The notes under the pieces are model-generated. The model was not told the origin of the DNA, searched no databases, and was given only the letters and a program-made list of their open reading frames with translations. The position numbers were made by a program, and so were the translations under genes. From Incurvaria masculella (taxonomy: Eukaryota > Arthropoda > Insecta > Lepidoptera > Incurvariidae), in NCBI GenBank assembly GCA_946894095.1, contig OX335641.1, forward strand, positions 18,122,501 through 18,186,500: DNA of 64,000 nt. Reading direction: 5' to 3'. Every line of letters begins with the position of its first letter. The stretch's first letter is position 1. Below are positions 20,667 to 31,664 of the stretch, in pieces.

Positions 20667-20830
20667 TTTGTTCCTCTTTCACGTAAAAACTACTGAATGG
20701 ATTGTAATGAAACTTTGCAATAATATAGCTTATACATCAGAATAACACATAGGCTACAATTTATGTGCCCATGGGCTTTAGAACTTTCACGGGGCTGCGA
20801 AAACGATGCCGGTAGCGCAACTTTACACCA

Positions 20831-20883
20831 GGGGGAGAGGAGCCGGGGGCGGCGGCGGGGGAGGGGCGGGGGGGAGGGGGGGG
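20831..20883 (+). other. G-rich tract with G-quadruplex potential
   Basis: About 53 bp with at least seven runs of three or more G on the + strand, inside the Helitron. Confidence 0.85.
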
Positions 20884-21728
20884 ACGTGAGGGCAGACGTC
20901 GTGACTGTTTGGCGTCCGTTTGGCGAATTTTCAAGGCACTAGCGATTTGTAAAACTTATTTTAGGGAATTAGGATTGGCTAAATAGAATTCAGTTCCGCT
21001 TACGCTAAGATGGGGCTGTCATACAAACTGCAATGCTATGCACGGCTCGGCTTTGCGGCGGCAGCGCTTACTTTTACTGAAGTACGGCTTGGTATTTCCT
21101 GCAACTTTAGGACTACTTGGCATCACGCTAAATCGCCGGAGGAGCGACCAATAGAATAAAATCCTTGAGAACCAATTACTCGATTTAGATGCGCATTGTA
21201 TCTACGTCTAGCCTGATTCTACTAAAAACTTATAGATTACATAATATAACGCTTCATTACCAGAAGGGTAAGTAGTGAGTCTTAAAGTCTTATAACTTGC
21301 GAACCACTTACCTGATTTATGTGCGTATTTTATCAATGTATAGCATCTCTGGGAGCAGTCAGGTTCGAGATGGGTTACTGTTTTCGATGTTGAGGCTGGC
21401 TGTGGGTTGGAGTCCACGCAAAACTTACCTACGTTACACGTTACTTACTAGGTAAGCAATGTAGCAGTGAAAGTGCAGAAAGGTTCTCGCGGCAAATGTT
21501 TTTTTTTTAAACAGCCACCAAACGTCAACGAAGCTCTAAATGGGAATTATTGGATGTTTCTCATTAAATCATTCTATTTCGGCTCGAACGATCTTGATTA
21601 AATTTGGTACATGGATACATTGTCCTGGACCAGTTTGACCCTATTTTGGACCAGTCATGTGGGCTACTTTTTATCCATGAGATAATTTAGCCGACACTAA
21701 CCCGAGCGGAGCCGGGTACCGCAGCTAG

Positions 21729-22372
21729 TGTCAAATAAAATTGATTTACGGCCAACAGAACACAAAGCTCAACTGTACTTTTAAAATAATAAAAATATCA
21801 CGGTTTATACATGTAAGGGCATGGAGGTGAAGAGTCTGGAGGAGGGGTGCAGAGGAGACTCGCCGGCAAAGCTAAATCAGACATGTAATATGTATGCATA
21901 GTCATGGTTAGAAAAAACTTACTTTACCGAATTCCGGCGCTGCAGTGCCATTTCCAACGACCTATTTATAGGCACAGAGAACAAGTAGTAGTGTTAATAA
22001 ATAACTACAAAAAAAAAAGACAGATTGTTGGCTTACCACTGCTATCGGGGAACTTAATTATCAATGAGAAGGCAGCCGCGAAGTTATACAATTCCTGCAT
22101 TCGATTTTGAGGATAGACAAGGAAACAGCAGTGTTGGAAATGCTACCGATTGGAATCATGTTTTAGTATAAAGTAGAAATTAAAGAAACCACAAAAAATA
22201 TAAAAGCATTTTCGCAAGGGGTCATTAACCCCGCTGTTCTCGGCCGAATCAGAGGTTGGCGTATATATCAACTTCAGGACCTATATCACCCGTATCAGTC
22301 AAGGAGTTAAAAATCTAACTACTGAAATAAAAACACCATGTTTTAATTACTTATGTATTCAATACGATTCAC
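21729..22372. other. Intergenic stretch with weak exon-like signals
   Basis: On the minus strand, 22031-22095 has a strong polypyrimidine-CAG acceptor, a frame reading ELYNFAAAFSLIIKFPDSSG and a GTAAGC donor. It is open only in phase 0, which does not fit the phase-1 end of the exon above it (22373), so I do not join them. Confidence 0.25.
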
Positions 22373-24158
22373 CTCTCTTCTCATATAATTCCATCAGCCA
22401 GTTCGTTTTGGCAGCGTAGCTATTCCTGGAAACAAGTCTCTCTGGAAGTGCAGCTAGCAATTTAGTGAGTGCTCGCTTGTCCTCGTCAGAGCGACAAGAC
22501 TGGACCATGTGTAGGTACTCTTGAAGTAAGTTCTGTGACTTGGCGGCTGGGTGGTTCATCAGCAGAATGGTGAAAGCCTGAACATAAGATCAAAATAATA
22601 GGTAAGTAGGTGTTATGGAGCTATCAAGCCTGTTCAAACCATGTTTAAGGACTCATATGTTGAAGGAATATGCACACGTTCGCAGGCAGACATTCCACTC
22701 CATACACTGGTGGCGTGGCAGAGGAAGTTCAAATGGGTGCTCTGATTCTTTGGGGCTAGTGCTCCAGATAAAAATTGGATGAAAAGGAATAAGGGATGCT
22801 AGTTGTAGTGTACCTGTAGAAATGAGTGACTACAAACCGTTGGTGGCTCAGCAAGTTTGGGGTTCCAACAAGACAATTGGCTCGGCACTGTATTGTTTCC
22901 AAGGTCGCCAACAAGTATTAGGACTGGCTACGTGGTTACAGTAATCCTACACAAACCTAATCCGTGATTTTCAAAAGCATAAAATAAAATAAGTAGTTAC
23001 GCCGGAGGGAAGAACCTTCTGCAGAGTTAGGATTCCCAGTTTCTGCATGGCTATTATGGTATTGTACTTAATGAAACGCCGCAAACACACATCTTTGAAA
23101 ATGTTGAAGCCCACTACGTGAAGGTGCTCCGAGACGGGTGGAACATTGCATTGGAAGCTTGCTAGGAACAGGAAGGCAGGCATTGCTTCCTGTGGCAACA
23201 AGTTCTCCTTGTCACATCTTTCGGATCACCTAACAAGTTTTTACAGCCTGTTCATCTTTGCTTCTCTATTCCCGGCAGTAATTATTAATAATAATATACA
23301 TATAATAAAAAATAAAATAATAAAATTAGCGTAGGTGACAGCAAGGAGCTCTGTGGTGCACTAGTCTCGATTGGGAAGTCATCTAACATCGCACCATCAA
23401 TGGTAACGACTACGGAGAGGTCCGACAGGAATCTGGCAATCCAAGAGAATAAATAGCTTGGAAAACATGCCTAAGGACTGGAACTAGACAAGAAGGCCCT
23501 GGTGCACGGTTATGGCCTAGTGACTGCATTCTTGCACACTTTTGTCCATTTTTCATTACTGTCTACTTCATTACATTCTACCAACCATAATGGTTGTTAT
23601 GCAGTAGTTTATTGTCTTTTAAGTAGGTAAAAAGCTGAGAATTAATGCGGCGCTCCATAACTTTACATAAAGTGAAGTTATCTCAATGGATAGATTGTTG
23701 GAGAGATTTGCTGGGTTACCATTTTTCGAAACCCTTTGGACCGAGGCTCTCTTCCAGCGAGAAGCTACGATGTCAAGGGTGAAAAAGAGAGATACGAGGA
23801 ACATCCCTGAATGCAAGCAAAGAATGCTGCTAAGAGTACCATTTTATCTGATATAAATGCTAACCTTAAAATAATTGTCGAAGTAGATGTAGTAACTGTC
23901 TTTAAAGCCATGCCGCTTCCTATTGTGCTCCCAGACAGGTGCGGCCCTCAGCAAGGATAGCAACTCGTCCCAATTATGTGAATAAACTGCATTTCGTAGT
24001 GCAAAGCAATACACCCTTCCCCAGGAGTAAAGGTGGTTGCTCACAGGACAGTGCCCCTGCTTTCTCTGTTGGAGACCTATGAGGCTTATCTTGCAGTAGG
24101 ATCGATCTTTATTAAGTTTCTTAATCCCCTTGGACTGCATGGGTTCCATCACCTTTTC
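22373..24158 (-). CDS. Partial gene, two exons; possibly TAF1A-like
   Basis: Minus-strand exons 24158-23865 (98 codons, acceptor TTTCAG, donor GTTAGC, phase 0 at both ends) and 22577-22373 (acceptor TTCAG, donor GTGAAT) splice in frame. The joint reads YYIYFDNYFK then AFTILLMNHPAAKSQNLL. The pattern CFALRNAVYSHNWDELLSLL, then a helical stretch with an LLMNHP motif, recalls the N-terminal region of TAF1A, a subunit of the RNA polymerase I selectivity factor. This is from memory of the human protein and is weak. Start and end exons are not identified. About 1.3 kb of intron (22578-23864) holds unclear repeat-like sequence. Confidence 0.42.
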
Positions 24159-24513
24159 CTGAAATGAAATTCATGTAGTTTTAGTAACATGATTTAGACA
24201 CATCAGCCTAGGCTGCCTGTCTAAAATAAAATAAATAAACAAATTAAATTGCTGGGATGGTTCTCCTAATTAATTGTTTTTATCCAGCGCGACAAACTAT
24301 ATGGAAATGGATGGTATGTATGGGTCGCATGGTAAAAAAGTCACAAAAGAACGATTATACATTACATTCTAGTACATCGGTAGTGGTCATGAAATTAAAT
24401 TACAGGAGAGCGACTATAGTGCCTGCCATAACTTATTTGGGGCCTAAAGCCTGTTCTTTCAAATTGCATAACGTTCAATGTTGAAAGGTAGGAAGTACAG
24501 ACTGAAAAAACCG
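24159..24513. other. AT-rich spacer
   Basis: No feature recognised. It may include upstream parts of the minus-strand gene. Confidence 0.4.
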
Positions 24514-24776
24514 GCCAAGTGCGAGTCGGGACTCGCATACAAAGGATTCCATACCGTCGTACAAGATTTGACACAAAAAAGTAACTTTTTTGTATGCGCC
24601 CTTTAATTTTTATTATTTTTTATTTTACCTATTTGTTGTTATAGCGGCAAAATAAATACTGTGAAAATTTCAGCTGCCTACCTATTACGGTTGATAAGAT
24701 GCAGCCCTGTGATAGACAGACGGACGGACGGATAGCATAGGCTTAGTAATAGGGTTCCGTTTTCACCCTAAAAAAG
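24514..24776 (+). repeat. Dispersed repeat PRS, uninterrupted copy
   Basis: Complete-looking copy from GGCCAAGTGCGAGTCGG to GGGTTCCGTTTTCACCC. It shows where the copy at 9187 was split. Confidence 0.78.
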
Positions 24777-25022
24777 AACAAAAATTGTCAATTTCTTAAC
24801 TGAAAATTTATTAAAATTAGTATAATTATCTCAATGTATTCCTAAAGGAGAATGCCCATTACAAAAGTGCTAGCATTTAGCATGTACATTTGTAAACCAA
24901 AAAAACAATAAGTTGGTACCTATAAGTAACTAGAGATGGCATTGCGGTTAGCTCCCCACTTTGGACTGGCGTCAAATATTATAAACTCTGTGGCTGAGAT
25001 AAATAGTCGTAATAGAAACTAA

Positions 25023-25244
25023 GGGCCGATTTTTCAATCCTCAGATAGTACTTATCGGACTGATAGTACAGATTCACGTTGGTCAAAAGAACACTAGTCA
25101 TTGCCGGAGAAATATATCTTCTATCACAATTATCTGACTATAATTTTACTAATTACCTTAAGGACTTACTGTATCTGATGGATAAGCAGAAGCGTAAATA
25201 AATCCGCCGAATAATTATTTGGCTGTTTATCTGACTATTGACCC
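25023..25244 (+). mobile_element. MITE family B, copy 1 (nested)
   Basis: Starts GGGCCGATTTTTCAAT. The body matches 35050-35283 (shared GGATAAGCAGAAGCGTAAAT). It splits the TGACGTCA-rich element. Confidence 0.72.
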
Positions 25245-25429
25245 TTAGACTAACCAAAAGTAGTACTTTGTGACGTCACTTTGAATTACTTAGGCTGAGA
25301 TAAATAGTCGTAACAGAAACTAAGACTAACGAAAAGTAATACTTTGTGACGTCAATTTGCATCATTTTGAGATTTTGTCGATACAAATGTGTCGAAGTGA
25401 CGTCACAAAGTACTACTTTCCGTTAGTCT

Positions 25430-25586
25430 AAGCCCCGGTTGTTCGAAGAGACGGCCGAGTTAATCAATGTTCAAACACGTCACTTTTAGTGATCCGCATA
25501 GAGTTCCTTCCATACCGTCTACACAAAGTGACCTGTTTGATCATACTTTGACGTTGATTTTGATTTTTGTCCTTTCGTGCATTTCG
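25430..25586 (+). mobile_element. MITE family D, copy 1 (nested)
   Basis: About 157 bp from AGCCCCGGTT through GTTCAAACACGTCAC to the CCTTTCGTGC side. Related copies at 28938-29099 (+) and 63318-63483 (-). Confidence 0.72.
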
Positions 25587-25842
25587 CAAAGTAGTACTTT
25601 GTGACGTCAATTGGCATAGCTTTGAGATTTCGTCCATGCAAAATGTATCAAAGTGACGTCACAAAGTACTACTTTCCGTTAGTCTTAATTTTTGTTACGA
25701 CTATTTATCTCAACCTTAGTTTCTGTTACGACTATTTATCTCAGCCTTAGAGATTTCGTCCATACAAACTGTGTCATAAGTGACGTCACTAAGTACTACT
25801 TTCATTAGACTTAGTTTCGGTTACGACTATTTATCTCAGCCT

Positions 25843-26700
25843 GTGACTAATAAAAGTGGTGTAGAAAATAAATACCAACCAAAGATTGTATGTAGGTACA
25901 ATGTAGGCAAAACACAGTCCATGAGCGCGCGCGCTGTTCTGAGCAAAAATAACCTCAAAGTTCATCTTTAGCCGTGTTTGCTGACTAATCCCCATTATAG
26001 AAAAAAGTAAAATGTACAGATTGTTACTTTTATGATACGAGGAATAAAAAAAAATTGGTTTCATGTCTGTACATGAAAATTTCTAGCGCTTTTCTAGCCC
26101 ATACTGGAATGGGCATTCTCCTTTCGATTATTATCTATATATATAATATAAAATAATATAAAATAATATATATATATTATATATATAATTATAATATTAT
26201 TACTCCGATGTTTTGCATTGGATCTAGAGCTTGTTGGTGAAAGTTGCTTGCAAGTTTTTGGTCATAATATTGTATGGAATAATTGTCAACAATGTGTAAA
26301 TATATTTTTTTTTTTTTGTAATGATACATTACTTATGTTAGAGCTGCTTCAATTTGTATTAGGTGGCAGATAACTAGACCCCAACACCCACGTGAAACCG
26401 GCAGATAAATTGCCAAGGTTCCAATTGATTACCGACCAATATAAATCTAAGCCAATATACCAGTCAATGCGAATGTTGAATAAAAAAGAATACTAACCAA
26501 AATTCTATGGGGCAGAAACCGGCAGTTCTCCAAATCATCTTTGGACTGAACCATTATGACACGCCAATGCGAGAAAACCTCGCGTCGTAAAAAATAACTT
26601 ATTGTCAGTGTTTATAATTTTGCTCGCAGAACATAATGTTGCAGTTCTGCTTGCTCTTCAATTCAACCCGTAGAAAAAGAAATTAAAAAATTAAAAAAAA
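25843..26700. other. AT-rich spacer with AT palindrome
   Basis: 26128-26203 is nearly pure A/T with self-complementary TATATA blocks. No gene recognised. Confidence 0.6.
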
Positions 26701-28123
26701 AAGTTTTAAACAATACATTAGGCCGCGATCCGAATTGCGCTCAAACGCAGACAGCGTGAATACAGTTCGTGCGAATCGCTCTGACAGTGCTCAGAGCCTT
26801 TTTACGAGCTACAAATCACTTATCGAAATTTCGGTGAGCCATAGCTCACCCATAGCTTGCTGTATTGTTTTCGTTTGTGTGTGTGTAGAAGTAGAAATTC
26901 GGCAACGTCGCGTCGTAGGCCGACACGCAGATGGCTCCAACATTGTTCCGGCCCGCCTTTCAGTATGCTTAGTGCCGCCAGCTAGGAAGTGCGCTTGATT
27001 TGTTCGTTCGTGATTTGACTCAAATGTGTTGATTTGTTTGTTATTATGGAAATAAGTGGTGTTTCTACAAGCAGTGCACCTCTGAAAATCACACACAAGA
27101 AAGTTAGTGAAGTCTGTGCGCCAATATATGTGTTACAGTGACTGGATTTTAAATCTTTCTGAGGAAAGTCCCATTCTGTAAAATTAACGTTGATGAATTC
27201 GGTCCAAAGAGACCAAGTGCGAGAGCTAGTGTAGTTATAAGTAATAATATATGTGTAAAAGTATTTAGACATGGTCACAGATTAAACGGGGAAAATTGTC
27301 ATTGATTAATATGTAGTACACATAAATTCCTACTTGATAAATAAAACGTAAAAATGTTAAATCATTCCATATTTAAAAAAATATCTAGCAAATATGATGT
27401 CCTGTATATTTTTCTACTAAATAATGTTTCCTAATGTAAAAACATTAATTCAAGTGATGACATGATAAATTGTATATGTTTGCAGATTATATGTAGTGAA
27501 TAATAATTTTTTTTTGTCTTTGGTAATTGCGTCCATTAATGAAAATGACAAAATTAAAATGATTGTTTTCATTAAAATTAGTTGCAATATTTATAAGTGT
27601 ATCGAAAATAAGAACCAATAAAGTAAATATAAATAATACATATGTACATTATATTTTGGCTCTACCCCCAAAGTAATACACATGTTAAGAGTAACTAATT
27701 AATTATAACGTATTAATAAAATTACTATATTTGTTACATTAATTCCAATCACGAAATAACAAAAAATGTATGATCATTCACTGATAATAACTATTGCTAA
27801 AAGATACATTTACATTCATCAAGTAAGAAAAGGCTAATTAATACCTAGAACAAGGCTACAATCAGCTTCTTTCTATAATATTTTAACATCAACTCGATAG
27901 GAATTAAAAGAGCCTTCATAAAAATCTAAGATATCGGTCGGCCTACCACTACCTGAAAACACAAACGCTTGTAACACACACACACAAACACGAAACAATA
28001 CAGCAGGCTATGGGTAAGCTCTTCGATTCCGCAGGCTTACACCATTGAATAGAGCTGGTATTCGGCCATGGATAAATCGGCCAACGTTCAGCCCATGCCT
28101 ACAAAAGGCGATGGCAGCTCAGC
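26701..28123. other. Region with inverted segments about 1.1 kb apart
   Basis: The segment around 26846-26890 (CACCCATAGCTTGCTGTATTG and a GT run) recurs inverted at about 27965-28012, suggesting ends of a diverged DNA element. 26730-27110 is less AT-rich than its surroundings. 27044-27100 reads MEISGVSTSSAPLKITHKK followed by a GTTAGT donor-like site. No gene is assigned. Confidence 0.35.
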
Positions 28124-28308
28124 GGTCACAAATACGGCCTTCGTATGAATCGATCTGCTGGTGATCTCCTAATTTACCTCTCACATGAGATAGGCGATGT
28201 GCTCGAAAATCATGGGGAAGTTATGGCTATCGGTCTGGATATTGAAAAAGCATTTGACCTGGTTTGGCACTATGCACTGTTTTCCAATCTGCTTAATGTA
28301 ACAAATTA
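28124..28308 (+). pseudogene. LINE reverse transcriptase fragment
   Basis: Translates as GHKYGLRMNRSAGDLLIYLS, then a segment with GLDIEKAFDLVWHYAL, the RT block around the first catalytic Asp of Jockey-like elements. It is an isolated fragment ending at TAA. 28309-28937 downstream is unclear and may include more of the same remnant. Confidence 0.65.
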
Positions 28309-28937
28309 AAATGGACAAGGCACGAGGACACAACATTTTCTATTTCAGATCCCACGGCAATCCTTTGTCTTATTCAGGGGTTACTTCAAATACTCAGCAA
28401 CCAAGTGCTGGAAAATTATTTCACTGCCAATAAGTGAAAAAGACGTTCTAACAATAATAGTTGTGAGCCTGTAAGTGATGTATGTAAGCCACCAGAAGCT
28501 CGGATAACTGTCCTAAGAAGTATGTATCAGGTTATTATAGTCGGCAGTCACGTTGGTGAAGGTTTGGCCAGATGAGGCCAACATGTATAGCCAGCTTAAA
28601 GAGAGTCGCATGCAAGCTCAAAATATGTTTTATGGCAAGAATGCATGTTGAGACTAGAATCCAAGTATTGCTCATTCTGTGTTATCGATTCGACGGCCGT
28701 TCAAATGTATAGTCCTGGCTTTAATATAAATATAAATATTATGAATCATATTTTTGCATAAAAATGTAGGTACACAATAAAAAATGACGTTGTAAGGATG
28801 GATCCCTACAATGCTGTTTGCAGAGCCACTCGATTAAGCCAAACAAGTAAAGACGTGCCGCGCGGGTCTCACCTACGAGGCACAAGAGGCCGCGCGGCCC
28901 GCCGATTCGAAACTGACCGAGGCCATCATGTCATAGC

Positions 28938-29099
28938 TAGCCCCGACTGCACTAAGAGACGGCTGAGCTAATCAATGTTCAAACACGTCACTTTTAGTGA
29001 ACCGCATGGAGTTCTTTCCATACTGTCCATACAAAGTGACGTTTTTAATACGTTGACGTTGATTTTGATTTTTTGTCCTTTCGTCCACTCGGGCCTTAG
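28938..29099 (+). mobile_element. MITE family D, copy 2
   Basis: 162 bp, ends TAGCCCCGACTGCAC and CCACTCGGGCCTTAG, imperfect inverted repeats; the body shares AATCAATGTTCAAACACGTC with the other copies. Confidence 0.75.
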
Positions 29100-29237
29100 T
29101 CTGTGTTTGGCTCAGTGCCGACGCACGAGTGTGGACGTGACGCGAGACTAGCGAGAATAATGCAGCAGTAGCGGCGAGGAAGTCATCTTCGTCACACATT
29201 TTCACCACGCAGTCTGCACGCCGGCACATCTCCACAG
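29100..29237 (+). other. Candidate 5' non-coding exon (rdgB?)
   Basis: GC-richer patch with TCAGT (arthropod initiator-like) and a DPE-like GGACGTG about 20 nt downstream, which is closer than the canonical +28. It ends at a strong donor CCACAG/GTAATG (29238). No open frame is evident. Assignment to rdgB, 8.5 kb downstream, is a guess. Confidence 0.25.
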
Positions 29238-29239
29238 GT

Positions 29240-29888
29240 AATGTGTGGAGGTTTTAGAAATGATAAACTTCTAGGATGAAACTTCTGTGCTTACAAGACG
29301 AACAAAGCGTGGGAGTGAGACGTCAACTCAAGTACCACTACCGCGAGTTAGAGGGAGATGGAACACATTTTCCCGATGAGACCACTTCTGTTTTTTTTAT
29401 TTTAGTCGCGTAACTCTTGTTTTCTTAAATTTCATGTTGACGTGTGCATTTATAGATTGTTTAGTGAACGGAAGTAAGAAACCCGAAAAAAACCTTTTTT
29501 GATGGTAAATAAGGGGTGACCCATTGATTATTTGTCGATCAAATTTGTTCACTTTTTCTCAATATTTAAAATAAAAACTTTAAACATAACTTAAAATAAT
29601 TATTTTAAAGCTACACAGAGATTAAGAACATTTTTTGAGTAAAAAAATAAATTTCAGTACATTTTGCATGAAACTATTTTGGTCTCATCCGTCAGTTGAT
29701 CTGCATGTCTTTACATTCTAAGCCTATGGAAAATATTGAGAAGACCAATCTCAATGTACCTCTTACCTACAATCGTCAAATACAAATATGTAGGTGCATA
29801 TTTACTTACGAATTTAAAATTAAGTAGGTATTCCATTTTTGTTTCTGAAAATATAGTAATCAAGTTTTTCAAAAATGCACACAAGTGT
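29240..29888. other. AT-rich spacer
   Basis: No feature recognised. Confidence 0.5.
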
Positions 29889-30135
29889 TTCAATATGAAT
29901 TAACCGATTCCCGCCGCGCCTTGTCTTTTCGGTGGACAGTACGGACAGGGTGGTGGCGGCGGAGGCGGTGGCGTCGGCGCGCCCGCGCCGGTGCCTCAGG
30001 CATGCGCGCTGCAATCATGGTGTTAGCGAATACTTGCGTAGATATGCGCAGAGTTAGTGGGGCGCTTTTTGCTGCGCATCGTTGCACCTCCGCCGCCACC
30101 GCCTTCCCCCCGAAAATTGGTTAATTCAAATTGAA
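29889..30135. mobile_element. GC-rich hairpin MITE
   Basis: Terminal inverted repeats 29889-29909 and 30115-30135 differ at 2 of 21 positions (core TGAATTAACC). Inside, GGTGGCGGCGGAGG and CCTCCGCCGCCACC are also inverted. Open frames here on both strands are composition artefacts. Confidence 0.75.
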
Positions 30136-30168
30136 GCTAGGCTTCGTGCCTCTAGTGCCTCTAGGGTA

Positions 30169-30401
30169 CAGCAGGCCTATTCCTGGCATTCTGTATCAGG
30201 AATCAGGAATCCTGAGTCTAGAAAACCGCTTTTGTAGCGATTTTTAAAGCGATTTTTTTGACGAAAATATTCCGGAGCATCGATTTTTAATTAATCAAGG
30301 TTTTCCATTGAAGAACTCGCTTTGAAAATTGCTATAAAAGCTGTTTTCTTGACTCAGGATTCCTGATTCCTGTTAACTGAATGCCAGGAATAGACCTGCT
30401 G
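30169..30401. mobile_element. Hairpin MITE with long inverted ends
   Basis: About 50-55 bp inverted arms (CTATTCCTGGCATTC..., GGAATCAGGAATCCTGAGTC) enclose about 120 bp, starting 34 bp after the preceding MITE. Confidence 0.8.
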
Positions 30402-30929
30402 CGCATAGTGTTATTAAGTATCAACATAATAAACTGTGTAGAGCTAAAAGTAAAAAAACGTACCGAAAGGGTGTTGGTATACATACTAAACTAAATATCT
30501 TTTATTCTACAACATTGTAAAGACAACCTTCCCCGTAATTTTTTTTACAGACATTTTTGGGTTGGATGATATTTTTCGATTAAGCATTTGACGGTTTCTT
30601 GATAGATAAGATAATTATTTCATTTTTTCGTTCTATTTTTTTCGTTTGTGACTATGAATACGCCAACACATGCACATACAAATAATTCAAGTGCGTTCAG
30701 TCAGTCGCGCGCATAGAAAATAGAATTAAACTGCGCGCGCTTTTTCTTGTTCGTGAAATTATTTTGATGAATATTGCTGTACTACACATTTTGAGTCGAA
30801 CTTTATTATTTTTTAAAGGATTTTTGTGCATAAACATTTAGTTTTATCAAAATACACTAAGCTGTTTATTCGCGTGAGTTACGTACGATCATTGTGTACG
30901 ATACGATTTTTGATAACAAATTAGATGGT
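30402..30929. other. AT-rich spacer
   Basis: No gene seen. Several CGCGC-containing words lie near 30705-30745. Confidence 0.4.
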
Positions 30930-31114
30930 GAGTGTGTGGTCGTGAGTCAAATGTCAAAGTTCAAGCTTCAGCGCTGTCCGTGTCGGCCGTACGTTGCGCT
31001 GGGTTCCCGCGGCTGAATTGTGTGAAGGATTCTTCCAAGTTTGCAACAAATATTTCCAATACATTCTGTTTTAGTTTTAATGGAGCTTCCAGTGTCTGAA
31101 GTGAAGAGACCCAG
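30930..31114 (+). other. Candidate 5' exon (rdgB 5' UTR?)
   Basis: GC-richer patch ending at donor CCCAG/GTAAAC (31115). An ATG at 31080 opens MELPVSEVKRP. Joined to the acceptor at 37643 this frame stops within three codons, so it would be a short upstream ORF in an rdgB leader. It could equally be the first exon of another transcript. Confidence 0.3.
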
Positions 31115-31664
31115 GTAAACCATTATATGTGTCGTCTGAAGATTAATTCTCCAATCAATTACTAATATCGCTAATGGAATCGTAGGTCCGTAGTCGGTAT
31201 TTCGTAGTTTAGATGTATGTATGTACTAATTGAATTAGCGAATTAATGTCTGAACTTAATTTCCGTTGCCGCTACGGTCAGGCATACTTATGCCTTTGTG
31301 CAAGTAGGTAGGTACATTTAGGTGAGTAAATGATATTCCAGTGTTTTTTATGATTCATGCTCATCAGGCATAGGTTTAAAATTATATTTCATGATACATG
31401 AGTTTGTTTTACATCCTCCATCCACATGCACATCCACTTATGGCCCAAAGTATTATATCTATAATACAATTATTAGGGATTTTCAAGGGTTCTTAAAAAT
31501 TTACGTAGATACTTGCAAAACACTATAATACCACAACATTTGCATTTGTGCCACATGTAAAATGGCGGAAATAAAAAAAGAATACGTCCTAGGTACGGAA
31601 TTATCAGCAACTACATAAACAGGTGAATTTCTAAATCCTTAACCATATGAAATAACGAAAGACA
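31115..31664. other. AT-rich spacer or intron
   Basis: No feature recognised. Confidence 0.45.

Larger units (their letters stand above)
20595..21728 (+). mobile_element. Non-autonomous Helitron
   Basis: Starts TCTAATATAAATATTATAAA and ends CCGGGTACCGCAGCTAG, with a short hairpin (CCCG...CGGG) about 12 bp before the CTAG end. It sits between host A (20594) and T (21729), the classic Helitron AT target. There is no target duplication and no Rep/helicase coding. The 5' and 3' ends are of the kind common in Lepidoptera. Internally it holds a GGAT microsatellite and a G-rich tract. Confidence 0.85.
24992..25842. mobile_element. Composite of hairpin MITEs rich in TGACGTCA
   Basis: Pieces of GGCTGAGATAAATAGTCGTA occur forward (24992, about 25293) and inverted (about 25690-25745, 25820-25842). 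Between them are repeated AAAGTAGTACTTTGTGACGTCA units in both orientations. The palindrome TGACGTCA occurs six times (25271, 25347, 25398, 25602, 25654, 25781). Two other MITEs are nested inside (25023-25244 and 25430-25586). Confidence 0.8.

Noticed and set aside
19765..21420. tRNA B-box-like words (GTGGTTCAGATTCCACG, GGTTCGGGTCC, GGGTTGGAGTCC)
   Set aside because: No A box at the right distance and no cloverleaf could be drawn. They lie in foldback or Helitron sequence.
27044..27100. First coding exon MEISGVSTSS... with donor-like GTTAGT
   Set aside because: Only 19 codons, no partner exon found, and the region shows signs of a repeat; kept as a remark only.
29885..30124. Arg/Ala-rich open frames on both strands
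   Set aside because: They coincide exactly with a GC-rich hairpin MITE (29889-30135), so they are composition artefacts.
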